Source of the DNA: Algoriphagus winogradskyi
GTDB lineage: Bacteria > Bacteroidota > Bacteroidia > Cytophagales > Cyclobacteriaceae
DNA: 64,000 nt
Reading direction: 5' to 3'
Assembly (NCBI RefSeq): GCF_900182815.1
Contig: NZ_FXUA01000001.1
Location: 992,001 to 1,056,000, forward strand
A program made the translations under genes and the position numbers. The number at the start of each line of letters is the position of its first letter. Positions within the stretch are counted from its first letter, which is position 1. The notes under the pieces were generated by a model. That model did no database searches. It was not told where the DNA came from and was given only the letters and a program-made list of their open reading frames with translations. This document shows positions 56,229-64,000 of this stretch, piece by piece.

Positions 56229-58187
56229 TTAATTTTCGTATAGATGCTGTGGCCAGCTATCGTTACCAAGATTTACATCTGGAAGAAGCTTATCCGGATC
56301 AATAACTACGCTTTTCACTTTCTTGTCAGTTTTCAACAAGTAATTCCAAGTATCACCTCTTTGCCAAATCTCTACAGGAAGCATTTTTCGCTCTGTTGTA
56401 CCATCCTCAAAAGTAACTTCCAGCAATACTGGCATTGGCATATCTCCTTTGTTTGCTAAAACAACCACATAGTTGCCAGCATAAGGAACTACTGCACTTA
56501 CACCTAAATCAATATTACCTGTTCCGTAGAACCATCCTTGCCAAAACCATGAAAGGTTTTCACCAGCTACATTTTCAATATGATTGAAGAAATCTGTTGG
56601 TTGCGGATGCTTGTAAGCCCAAGTTTTGATGTAGGACTTAAACGCATTGTCAAAACGCTCATGGCCCAGTACATATTCACGAAGCAACAACAATCCCATT
56701 GCAGGCTTATTGTATGCTAACATTCCCAAATTATTGATATTCACAACATCTGGATAGGTATCGATTCCCTCTCGTGTCTCGCTAGTAAAGAAATTCACAT
56801 ATCTGCGAGTTTGATTCAGATTAGAAGGATACTCTCCTTCATTGAATGCCAATGTACTGTAATGATTGATAAACGTGTTAAAACCTTCATCCATCCAAGC
56901 ATAACGACGCTCGTTAGTACCTACGATCATAGGGAACCAGTTGTGCCCAAATTCGTGATCAGTCACGCCCCACAACCCTGCTCCTTTGGAATTATAGCTA
57001 CAGAAGTTCAGGCCGGGATACTCCATGCCTCCTATGTCTGCTGCCACATTAGTTGCAGTAGCATAAGGAAACTCAAACCACATCTCGGAATAATGCTCGA
57101 TTGAAGCTTTACTATATTCCGTTGATCTTGACCAAGCTTCTATCCCATTTGATTCTTTAGGATATGCAGACTGAGCCAAAATTTTCTTCCCGCTAGGAAG
57201 ATTGATTTTTGCAGCATCCCAGATAAATGCTTTGGAAGTAGCAAAAGCCACATCGCGGCTATTTTCGATAGCGAAGTGCCAAGTGACCGTTCCTTCTTGC
57301 TTAGGTCTCGTCAATTCAGTATTGCCAAGCTCCTCGGCAGTAATCAACATTACAGTGGTATCACTGTCCTTTGCTTTCGCATAACGATTCTGAAGCTCTT
57401 TGCTTAGCACTTCTTTTGGATTCAAAAGCTCTCCGGAACCTACCACGATGTGGTCATAAGGCACAGTAACTTTATAATCAAAATCTCCATACTCAAGGTA
57501 AAACTCTCCAGCTCCCAAGTATGGCTCGACATTCCAACCTTCTACATCATCGAATACCGCTACTTTAGGATACCACTGAGCAAAAGCATAAATCCAACCA
57601 TCTTCTACTTCTAATCTTCCCATTCTATCCATTCCTTCAACTGGAACTTTGAAAGAGAAATCCATAGAAACAGTTGCCGTTCCACCTTTTGCTGGGATAG
57701 GCTCATTGAACCAAACCTGCATTCTTGTGTCAGAATCAATGTGCTTGGTAGAAACTGACCCTTTGGAACCAACTTTGGCCTGTAGATTTGTTATTTCATA
57801 TCCTCCATCCACATCTCCATTGTAACGGTTGCCTTGAATCGGGGTAGTCAATGTACCTCGGGAATCCTCGGTGAATCGATTTTGCTCCATCTGCATCCAG
57901 ATAAAATCTAAAGACTCAGGGCTGTTATTTGTATAAGTAAGGGTGATGTTTCCGGCCAGCGTATGGGTGGAATCATCCAAGGTTACCGCGATTTGGTAGT
58001 CCGCTTTGTTCTGCCAGTATCCCACATTAGGTTTTCCTGAGGCAGATCGGGTATACGTACCTTTACGGTTGATAAATTCTCCAAATTCCTTTTGGTTATT
58101 TTCTTTTACTTCTTGAGCAAAAGAATTGCTGAATCCTGCGAGCATAGCTCCTGCAAAAAGCAGCTTAACTATTATTTTCCTGCGCAT
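56229..58187 (-). CDS. M1 family metallopeptidase, exported
   Basis: Zinc peptidase, 652 aa. Signal peptide (about 1-25, MLAGFSNSFAQ) and an N-terminal beta-sandwich domain (about 45-240). The catalytic core has the substrate motif GGMEYPGLNFCS and zinc site HEFGH in VTDHEFGHNWFPMIVG, with the third ligand Glu in WMDEGFNTFINHYS. A short C-terminal beta domain follows (VVLANKGDMPMPVLLEVTFE), lacking the ERAP-like helical part seen in the other M1 enzyme here. The longer frame begins at TTG 58211, but I use the ATG at 58187. Convergent with the SusCD operon. Confidence 0.9.
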   Translation of the reverse strand: MRRKIIVKLLFAGAMLAGFSNSFAQEVKENNQKEFGEFINRKGTYTRSASGKPNVGYWQNKADYQIAVTLDDSTHTLAGNITLTYTNNSPESLDFIWMQMEQNRFTEDSRGTLTTPIQGNRYNGDVDGGYEITNLQAKVGSKGSVSTKHIDSDTRMQVWFNEPIPAKGGTATVSMDFSFKVPVEGMDRMGRLEVEDGWIYAFAQWYPKVAVFDDVEGWNVEPYLGAGEFYLEYGDFDYKVTVPYDHIVVGSGELLNPKEVLSKELQNRYAKAKDSDTTVMLITAEELGNTELTRPKQEGTVTWHFAIENSRDVAFATSKAFIWDAAKINLPSGKKILAQSAYPKESNGIEAWSRSTEYSKASIEHYSEMWFEFPYATATNVAADIGGMEYPGLNFCSYNSKGAGLWGVTDHEFGHNWFPMIVGTNERRYAWMDEGFNTFINHYSTLAFNEGEYPSNLNQTRRYVNFFTSETREGIDTYPDVVNINNLGMLAYNKPAMGLLLLREYVLGHERFDNAFKSYIKTWAYKHPQPTDFFNHIENVAGENLSWFWQGWFYGTGNIDLGVSAVVPYAGNYVVVLANKGDMPMPVLLEVTFEDGTTERKMLPVEIWQRGDTWNYLLKTDKKVKSVVIDPDKLLPDVNLGNDSWPQHLYEN

Positions 58188-58344
58188 ACTATTTATTTGA
58201 TTTAGTTTCAAAAGTAAGAATTGCTATTCTAACCTCCCTTATATTTTCCATGAGATTCGCCCTTTAAGGAATTTTTAGAAATATATCCTTATTGGAAAAA
58301 GGATATTTTCAGTCCACTTTTGGGTTACTATTTACGATCAACCC

Positions 58345-60171
58345 ATGCAAAAACTAGTACTACTTGTGTCTTCCTTGGCATTTTGTTTAAGCGTAAATGC
58401 CCAAACAGACACTACCACCCAAGAATTAGGAGAAGTTTTGATTCAAGAAAACAGGATCCAACTTCCTTTTTCAAAGCAAAGCAGAAACATCTCTCTGGTC
58501 AGTAAACGTCAAATAGAAACTACGCCAGCCCGAAGTTTAGCCGAAGTTTTATCCTTTGTTCCTGGAGTTGATGTCCGTCAAAGAGGTGTCACCGGGGTGC
58601 AATCAGATATTAGTATCCGTGGTGGCTCTTTTGAGCAGACGCTGATGCTGCTAAATGGAATCAAACTCAGCGATCCGCAAACAGGCCATCACATGATGAA
58701 CATACCTGTCCCGCTGGTGAATATCGATAGAGTTGAAGTACTGAAAGGCCCAGCTTCAAGAGTTTTTGGTCAAAATGCTTATGCTGGAGCGATTAATGTC
58801 ATTACCGAACTGAGCGATAAAAGATACGCAAGAGTACAAGGATATGCTGGCGACTTTGGAATGAAAGGAATCAACTTCGCCGGCTCTCTACCCATAGGGA
58901 GCTACAAGCAAAATCTGGCGATTTCCTACGATGACTCTAATGGACATTGGTACAACTCAGACTACCAAGTCAGTAACATATTCTACGAAGGCGGAGCTAA
59001 CCTCAACGAAAAAAATGAGCTAAAAGGGATGATTGCCTACACAGATAGAAGTTTTGGAGCCAATGGTTTTTACTCCAGTTCTTTTCCTGACCAGTGGGAA
59101 AGTGTGCAAACTACCTTAGCCTCCTTGAGTCACACTCTTACGTTGAACAACTTTTACTTGAACACCCGAGGCTACTTTCGAAAAAATCAAGATGAGTATG
59201 TGCTCAAAAGAAATGAGCCTTCTTTTTACCAAAACTTTCACACCACCGATGTCTACGCGTTGGAGGCAAATGGGAATTTTGAGACAAAACTTGGCACAAC
59301 TGGCTTTGGAGTAGAAACTAGAAAAGAAACGATCGAAAGCACTAACCTTGGAAATCGTGATCGAGTTTTAACAGGAATCTTCTTGGAGCAGATGGTTACC
59401 TTCGGTTCGAAAGTAGATTTGAGAGCTGGAGTTTATTCAAATTATTATTCAGAATATGGCTGGAAGCATTTCCCAGGTGCTGAACTTGGCTTTCAAGCGG
59501 CAACCGACTTTAGATTATACTCAGGATACGGAATCAGCTATCGTATCCCCACCTACAACGATCTCTATTATGTGGGCCCTACGAATATCGGGAATGATCA
59601 ACTGGTACCTGAGCAGGCTCAAAACTTTGAGATTGGAGCAAAATGGTCGAAATCCGGAATTTTTGCAGAACTGGTTTACTTTAACAGAAGTACTGACAAC
59701 CTAATCGAATGGACTCGACCTGATGCAGACACACCATGGCAACCACAGAATTTCAGTCAAGTTAAATTCAATGGAATTGAAGCTTCATTAAATTATAGAA
59801 TTAGCCCTAATGGCAAAACTTTACACATCAAAGAATTTAACCTATCCTATAACTACCTCGACGCAGATTTAATCAATCAGCCTGGAATCGAGACTAGATA
59901 CGCATTGACAGCTTTGAAAAATCAGCTGATTGGCGGAATCCTCATTGGGATTGGCCAAAAGCTGGAGTGGAATACAAAGATGAGAAATGTAGAACGAATG
60001 AATCAGGACCCCTATTTCCTTCTGGATATGAGAGCAGATTATAATAGAACAGGAAAAATCGGATTCTTTGTAGAAGCATCCAATATCACTGACACTGATT
60101 ACGTGGAAGCTGGAACTGTGCAAATGCCAGGGAGATGGTTTAGGGCTGGATTCATGTTGAATTTAGAATAA
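58345..60171 (+). CDS. TonB-dependent receptor (BtuB/siderophore-type)
   Basis: Outer-membrane receptor, 608 aa. Signal peptide (about 1-20, SVNAQ); TonB-box-like LGEVLIQ (about 29-35); plug domain with ARSLAEVLSFVPGVDVRQRG, SIRGGSFEQTLMLLNGIKLS and RVEVLKGPASRVFGQNAYAGA; then a barrel (about 170-608) ending in WFRAGFMLNLE. It lacks the CarboxypepD domain of SusC proteins and is small for a siderophore receptor, closer to cobalamin-type receptors. No riboswitch or cobalamin gene is adjacent, so the substrate is open. Confidence 0.88.
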   Translation: MQKLVLLVSSLAFCLSVNAQTDTTTQELGEVLIQENRIQLPFSKQSRNISLVSKRQIETTPARSLAEVLSFVPGVDVRQRGVTGVQSDISIRGGSFEQTLMLLNGIKLSDPQTGHHMMNIPVPLVNIDRVEVLKGPASRVFGQNAYAGAINVITELSDKRYARVQGYAGDFGMKGINFAGSLPIGSYKQNLAISYDDSNGHWYNSDYQVSNIFYEGGANLNEKNELKGMIAYTDRSFGANGFYSSSFPDQWESVQTTLASLSHTLTLNNFYLNTRGYFRKNQDEYVLKRNEPSFYQNFHTTDVYALEANGNFETKLGTTGFGVETRKETIESTNLGNRDRVLTGIFLEQMVTFGSKVDLRAGVYSNYYSEYGWKHFPGAELGFQAATDFRLYSGYGISYRIPTYNDLYYVGPTNIGNDQLVPEQAQNFEIGAKWSKSGIFAELVYFNRSTDNLIEWTRPDADTPWQPQNFSQVKFNGIEASLNYRISPNGKTLHIKEFNLSYNYLDADLINQPGIETRYALTALKNQLIGGILIGIGQKLEWNTKMRNVERMNQDPYFLLDMRADYNRTGKIGFFVEASNITDTDYVEAGTVQMPGRWFRAGFMLNLE

Positions 60172-60198
60172 TCAACAAGTACAATTCGAACCAAGGCT

Positions 60199-60231
60199 AG
60201 GCTGTTTCATATTTGAGACAGCCTTTTTTTT
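60199..60231 (+). terminator. Terminator after the TonB receptor gene
   Basis: An 11-base stem starts at 60199, with one G-T pair and loop TATT, followed by a run of nine T. Confidence 0.88.
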
Positions 60232-60239
60232 TAACAAAA

Positions 60240-60268
60240 AAAAATCCCGAATAAATTATCCGGGATTG
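60240..60268 (-). terminator. Terminator after the tRNA-Val pair
   Basis: ATCCCG (60244-60249) and CGGGAT (60261-60266), followed on the minus strand by a T-run. Confidence 0.82.
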
Positions 60269-60272
60269 AATG

Positions 60273-60347
60273 TGGGAGTTGAGGGATTCGAACCCCCGAC
60301 CCTCTGCTTGTAAGGCAGATGCTCTGAACCAACTGAGCTAAACTCCC
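60273..60347 (-). tRNA. tRNA-Val (TAC), copy 1
   Basis: On the minus strand: acceptor GGGAGTT/AACTCCC with discriminator A, anticodon stem TCTGC/GCAGA around loop CTTACAA (anticodon TAC), and T-arm GGGGG TTCGAAT CCCTC. CCA is not encoded. Identical to the copy at 60391. Confidence 0.95.
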
Positions 60348-60390
60348 AGGAAATAACTTTTACACACTTTCGAGTAATTATACTTAGATG

Positions 60391-60465
60391 TGGGAGTTGA
60401 GGGATTCGAACCCCCGACCCTCTGCTTGTAAGGCAGATGCTCTGAACCAACTGAGCTAAACTCCC
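60391..60465 (-). tRNA. tRNA-Val (TAC), copy 2
   Basis: Identical in sequence to the first copy and 43 bases away on the same strand, so the two probably share one transcript ending at the terminator at 60240. Confidence 0.95.
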
Positions 60466-60611
60466 ATCTTTGTGTCCCTTTCCGTTCGTAAGGGAATGCA
60501 AAGGTAATTTCTATTTTCTCATAAGCAAATACATTTTGAAACAACATCCCTAAACTATTGAAAATGAGAAAGAATATTTACAAAATATTTTCAGAATCAA
60601 GAATAATAGTT

Positions 60612-62156
60612 TTAAATATCAAATTTAATCCCCTGCGCCAATGGTAAGGTGGATGAGTAATTAATTGTATTAGTTTGGCGACGCATATACGCTTTCCAAG
60701 CATCAGATCCAGATTCACGACCTCCACCTGTTTCTTTTTCTCCACCAAAAGCACCACCAATTTCTGCTCCTGAAGTACCGATATTTACATTGGCAATTCC
60801 GCAGTCAGATCCGGCCACAGAAAGGAACGCCTCTGCCTCTCTCATATTTGTGGTCATGATAGCAGAAGACAGCCCTTGCGGCACACCGTTTTGCATAGCA
60901 ATCGCTTCTTCAATTGAACTATATTTCATTAAATAGAGGATTGGAGCAAAAGTTTCGTGTTGCACAATCTCAAAGTGATTTTCGGCTTCATATATTGCTG
61001 GCTTTACATAGCAACCAGATTCAAAACCATCTCCCGTCAGAACTCCACCATTTACCACTACTTTCCCTCCTTCTTTTTCAACTTTCTCTATGGCAGCCAA
61101 GTACATGTTTACCGCATCTTTATCGATCAGCGGACCTACATGATTTTTTTCGTCCAAAGGGTTCCCAATTACCAATTTGCTGTAAGCTGAAGCTAATCTA
61201 GACTTAACCTCTTCATAGACATTTTCATGGATAATAAGTCGACGAGTACTAGTACAGCGCTGACCTGCCGTCCCTACAGCTCCAAATAAAGCACCACGTA
61301 TCGCCATATCCATATCAGCATTCGCTGTGATTATAATGGCATTGTTACCACCAAGCTCTAACAATGATCTGCCTAACCTACTCCCTACTGCTTGACCGAC
61401 CAATTTCCCCATACGGGTAGAACCAGTTGCCGAAACCAATGGAATCCGTGAGTCATGAGACATCAGTCCACCTACTTTGTAATCACCAATTATAAGCGAG
61501 CAAATGCCCTCAGGCATACTATGTTTTTCAAAAATCTCTCCGGCTATGAGCTGGCAGGCAATTCCTGAAAGAGGCGCTTTTTCACTGGGTTTCCACACAC
61601 AAACATCTCCACAAACCCAAGCTAAAGCAGCGTTCCAAGACCAGACTGCAACTGGGAAATTAAATGCTGAAATAATTCCTATTATCCCCAAAGGATGCCA
61701 TTGCTCATACATACGGTGGCCAGGACGCTCTGAATGCATAGTAAGACCATATAACTGTCGGGAAAGACCAACTGCAAAATCACAGATATCAATCATCTCC
61801 TGCACCTCACCTAGCCCCTCTTGATATGATTTACCCATTTCGTAAGAAACTAGCTTTCCTAAGTCAGCCTTCTTTTCTCTCAGGGCATTTCCTATTTCCC
61901 GAACAATTTCTCCTCGTTGGGGAGCTGGCACTTGTCTCCAGCTCTCAAATCCAACTTGTGCCTTAGTCATCACTTCTTCGTAGGCCTGCTGATTAGTCAA
62001 CTGCACTTTTCCGATCAGGGCACCATCTGCTGGTGAAAAAGAAGAAATAGACGACTCACCTGAATCTATCCAATTGATGCCAGTTGAAGTTCCTAAGTTT
62101 TCGGATTTAAGCCCGAGTCGCTTCAATGATTCTTGAATACCAAATTGGTCTGCCAT
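60612..62156 (-). CDS. amaB: L-aminoadipate-semialdehyde dehydrogenase (ALDH7/antiquitin type)
   Basis: NAD-dependent aldehyde dehydrogenase, 514 aa, of the antiquitin family, which oxidises aminoadipate semialdehyde/piperideine-6-carboxylate in lysine catabolism. Diagnostic are QLYGLTMHSERPGHRMYEQW and LGEVQEMID. Catalytic Glu is in LLELGGNNAI and the nucleophile Cys in GTAGQRCTSTRRLI. The C-terminal GETGGGRESGSDAWKAYMRR, with the preceding residue run, is family-typical. Monocistronic. No lysine 6-dehydrogenase or saccharopine genes are nearby. Confidence 0.9.
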   Translation of the reverse strand: MADQFGIQESLKRLGLKSENLGTSTGINWIDSGESSISSFSPADGALIGKVQLTNQQAYEEVMTKAQVGFESWRQVPAPQRGEIVREIGNALREKKADLGKLVSYEMGKSYQEGLGEVQEMIDICDFAVGLSRQLYGLTMHSERPGHRMYEQWHPLGIIGIISAFNFPVAVWSWNAALAWVCGDVCVWKPSEKAPLSGIACQLIAGEIFEKHSMPEGICSLIIGDYKVGGLMSHDSRIPLVSATGSTRMGKLVGQAVGSRLGRSLLELGGNNAIIITANADMDMAIRGALFGAVGTAGQRCTSTRRLIIHENVYEEVKSRLASAYSKLVIGNPLDEKNHVGPLIDKDAVNMYLAAIEKVEKEGGKVVVNGGVLTGDGFESGCYVKPAIYEAENHFEIVQHETFAPILYLMKYSSIEEAIAMQNGVPQGLSSAIMTTNMREAEAFLSVAGSDCGIANVNIGTSGAEIGGAFGGEKETGGGRESGSDAWKAYMRRQTNTINYSSTLPLAQGIKFDI

Positions 62157-62223
62157 TATATTTGGGGTTTGTTATGCTTTCAAAACTAAAACAATTATAA
62201 CAGGGAGTCCAAAGAATTAAGTA

Positions 62224-63249
62224 CTATTCTTTAATTATGATCCGCACAGGATTCACTTTATTGAACTTTCTCTTAAAACTCTTTCCTGCATATATTTTAT
62301 ATATAAAATTAATTCTATAATCGCCCGTATTTACTGCTTGATCATAAGGTCCTCCCTTGATGAGATTAAGGTTTTTATAAACATAGCTCGTGGTAATTGC
62401 AAACCGAGGACCATTGTACCCTAAAAACCCACGTAAATAATAAGTAGGTGCTACACCCCACTTCGTAAATTCCTCCTCGTTCCTCCACTTCGTATATCCT
62501 CCACTCAGGTTTACAGAAGCCACTCCTGTCAGATAGAAATTTCTCCAAAAAACCCAAGTTCCAGCCATCCCTGCATTTGGTCCAGCCAAAAAGTAACTGG
62601 CCTGGTCAAAATTAATCAAATCAGTCTGCGGGGTCGATGGCAATAATAGAGAGTCACCACGCATATTCCCTCCATACCCTTCGACTCCAACAAAAGGTGA
62701 ATAAGCCGATTTCTTTTGGACAGAGGACTGATTCCAGGCTGCCGCAATGGACAGCTTGTCACCAAAAAACAAGTAATTCATATTGAGTCCCAAAGAAATG
62801 AGACGCATATCTTTCCTTAGGTAATCTTCGTCAGAATAAGTCCGGTTTTCAGCATCTATCTTGTACCCATTGTAAAACTGCCCAAAGAAATCCACAATAA
62901 CCTTTGGAGCATAGATGTGAGACTGCAAATCCAAATTCCCAGGCCAATCACCTATTCGGTCAGGATTCAGAAATCTTACAGGAAACGAAGCATTAATAGT
63001 TAGATCTTGATAGGTAAATCCAAGTCCCAATTTTAATCCAGTATTAGGAACTAACATGTATCGCTCATTGGATTCTGGCGCCTTAGCTACTAATCTGGTA
63101 TATTTTCTGCTAAAAAAAAGTCTAGTTGCCAACACATCACGAGTACTTTCCACATACATAGAGTCGTATTGTAGCTTCGATTTTTGTGCAAAAGACTGAT
63201 TGCAATAGATAAAGACAAAAAAGATTATTGAAATCTTTATTCGGATCAT
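62224..63249 (-). CDS. DUF4421 family outer-membrane protein
   Basis: A 341-residue exported protein with signal peptide MIRIKISIIFFVFIYCNQSFAQ, followed by a beta-barrel-like chain of amphipathic strands. KYTRLVAKAPESNERYMLVPNTGLKLGLGFTYQDL is split by the family motif as I know it, then FYNGYKIDAENRTY, LSLGLNMNYLFF-like and APTYYLRGFLGYNG. Members are confined to Bacteroidota and uncharacterised. The frame extends to a TTG at 63270, but the ATG at 63247-63249 starts the signal peptide. It sits 67 bases after the ALDH7 start. Confidence 0.78.
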   Translation of the reverse strand: MIRIKISIIFFVFIYCNQSFAQKSKLQYDSMYVESTRDVLATRLFFSRKYTRLVAKAPESNERYMLVPNTGLKLGLGFTYQDLTINASFPVRFLNPDRIGDWPGNLDLQSHIYAPKVIVDFFGQFYNGYKIDAENRTYSDEDYLRKDMRLISLGLNMNYLFFGDKLSIAAAWNQSSVQKKSAYSPFVGVEGYGGNMRGDSLLLPSTPQTDLINFDQASYFLAGPNAGMAGTWVFWRNFYLTGVASVNLSGGYTKWRNEEEFTKWGVAPTYYLRGFLGYNGPRFAITTSYVYKNLNLIKGGPYDQAVNTGDYRINFIYKIYAGKSFKRKFNKVNPVRIIIKE

Positions 63250-63581
63250 AGCTGGTGAGTGTATACGCAAGCCGAAAGTTCACTAAAAAATTCTCAAAAA
63301 AAAATCCGAACCGTAGTCCGGATTTTTTCTGAAACAGGTTGAGGTTGAAAAATGGATTAGTGTTACAATCCTCGTTTGAAAAAGTAAAATACGATTGAAA
63401 AGTTGTTTAATCACCAGATTAAAGTTATGAACTTCAGGGAATTAAACAAATTATTGTTTGGCTTTTTTATACCAAACCAAAATAAACTTACAATAAATTG
63501 ATCCTACTTCAACCTTTACAATAATGGAAAATCACCAACTATTCAATTAAATTGCATCTACTTCAACATGTCTATAAAAAC
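63250..63581. other. Divergent intergenic region with an orphan hairpin
   Basis: About 330 bases between divergent genes. An AAAATCCG / CGGATTTT stem (63301-63308 / 63319-63326) with A-run and T-run looks like a bidirectional terminator, although no annotated gene ends here. The rest is AT-rich with no recognised signal. Confidence 0.5.
63301..63328. terminator. Orphan terminator-like hairpin
   Basis: AAAATCCG, ten-base loop, CGGATTTT with flanking A- and T-runs, between two divergent genes. It could end an unseen small RNA or act as an attenuator. Confidence 0.6.
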
Positions 63582-64000
63582 TTGAAACCAACCATATCTA
63601 TCATAATCCCTTGCTATAATCAGGCACAATTCCTTGCTAAATCTGTCGAATCCGCACTTAACTCAACTTATCCTGAACTTGAAATCATCATCGTAAATGA
63701 TGGTTCTACGGACAATAGTGAAGAAATCGCAGCAGAGCTCACCGAAAAGTATACGAACGTCTACTTACTTAATCAGAAAAATGCTGGCGTTACCTCAGCT
63801 AGAAATTCCGGAATAGAATTTTCTAAAGGTAAATACATCCTTCCCTTGGACGGGGATGATCTAATATCCTCAAATTACATTTCGGAGGCAATTCAGGTCT
63901 TGGAGAAAAAACCTGAGGTAAAAGTCGTCTATTGTGAAGCTGTAAAATTTGATGAGTTTGGACAAAAGCCTTGGAAGCTCAAGGACTTCAACTTGAACCT
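63582..64000 (+). CDS. Glycosyltransferase family 2, N-terminal part
   Basis: The frame is open to the window end (about 140 residues). It shows the GT2 fold: PTISIIIPCYNQAQFLAKSV (first strand and loop), EIIIVNDGSTDNSEE (nucleotide-binding Asp), NAGVTSARNSGIEFSKGKYI and the DXD-equivalent ILPLDGDDLIS. It transfers sugar from an NDP-sugar to an envelope or surface glycan, with specificity unknown. No ATG in frame precedes the domain. The likeliest start is TTG at 63582, directly before KPTISIII. An out-of-frame ATG at 63568 meets a stop after five codons. Confidence 0.85.
   Translation, partial: MKPTISIIIPCYNQAQFLAKSVESALNSTYPELEIIIVNDGSTDNSEEIAAELTEKYTNVYLLNQKNAGVTSARNSGIEFSKGKYILPLDGDDLISSNYISEAIQVLEKKPEVKVVYCEAVKFDEFGQKPWKLKDFNLN

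Noticed and set aside
58188..58211. TTG-started extension of the second M1 peptidase
   Set aside because: It would put eight polar residues before a normal signal peptide; the ATG at 58187 is the better start.
58212..58344. Cobalamin riboswitch before the TonB receptor
   Set aside because: The leader is only about 130 bases and no B12-box-like sequence was seen.
60256..60501. Open frames across the tRNA-Val pair
   Set aside because: They consist of translated tRNA sequence and repeat because the two tRNAs are identical.

Overview
This window looks like chromosomal DNA of a marine-type or environmental Bacteroidota, most likely order Cytophagales and close to Cyclobacteriaceae/Algoriphagus. 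The evidence is a SusC/SusD pair, TonB receptors, lipoproteins of Bacteroidota-restricted families (DUF4221, DUF4421, DUF2490), a monomeric NADP-isocitrate dehydrogenase, a PafA-type alkaline phosphatase, LytS/LytTR signalling and TAnnTTTG-type promoter boxes. The assignment is by family recognition only. There is no rRNA, CRISPR array, transposase or prophage. Both ends cut genes: a DUF11-repeat surface protein on the left and a family 2 glycosyltransferase on the right.

Layout. 0-5.7 kb: surface protein, a DUF2721/GDPD/threonine aldolase operon, a DUF2490 porin-like protein and an ECF sigma/anti-sigma pair with TTG and GTG starts. 5.7-18.7 kb: housekeeping metabolism (lpd, fabG, pruA, yjjG, M24 peptidase, PafA phosphatase, hmgA). 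Two repeat-rich intergenic regions lie here, as does a broken GxxExxY gene between 23-bp inverted repeats. 19.6-28.6 kb: a sugar-oxidation locus. It holds a GMC dehydrogenase with a Tat/lipoprotein subunit 3, three TIM-barrel isomerase/epimerases, an MFS transporter, a Gfo/Idh/MocA oxidoreductase, a cytochrome c lipoprotein and a DUF1080 lipoprotein. Together they fit oxidation of glycosides to 3-keto sugars, cleavage of these, and processing of the products.

28.6-36.4 kb: a TPR-SH3 membrane protein, four tRNAs (Lys, Pro, Arg, Lys), a PAS/GAF protein that ends after its histidine box, an M1 aminopeptidase lipoprotein, a LON-like protein and GAPDH. 36.6-39.5 kb: a cytoplasmic trypsin-like protease converging on a compact three-gene operon. 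That operon encodes an IRG-type (immunity-related) GTPase, a tandem zinc-finger protein and an HNH nuclease. It is the best candidate for an undescribed, possibly defensive, system. 39.6-43.3 kb: a propeller LytS-type kinase with its LytTR regulator.

43.5-64 kb: isocitrate dehydrogenase; a tight overlapping operon (hemerythrin-like, ruvX, def, nitrilase); a C-terminal processing protease; a VOC protein; an orphan SusC/SusD pair; a second M1 peptidase; a TonB receptor; two identical tRNA-Val genes; an ALDH7-type aminoadipate-semialdehyde dehydrogenase; a DUF4421 protein; and the partial glycosyltransferase. Many transcription units end in clear stem-loop terminators, which are listed. Several starts were moved to internal ATG codons, as explained in each entry.
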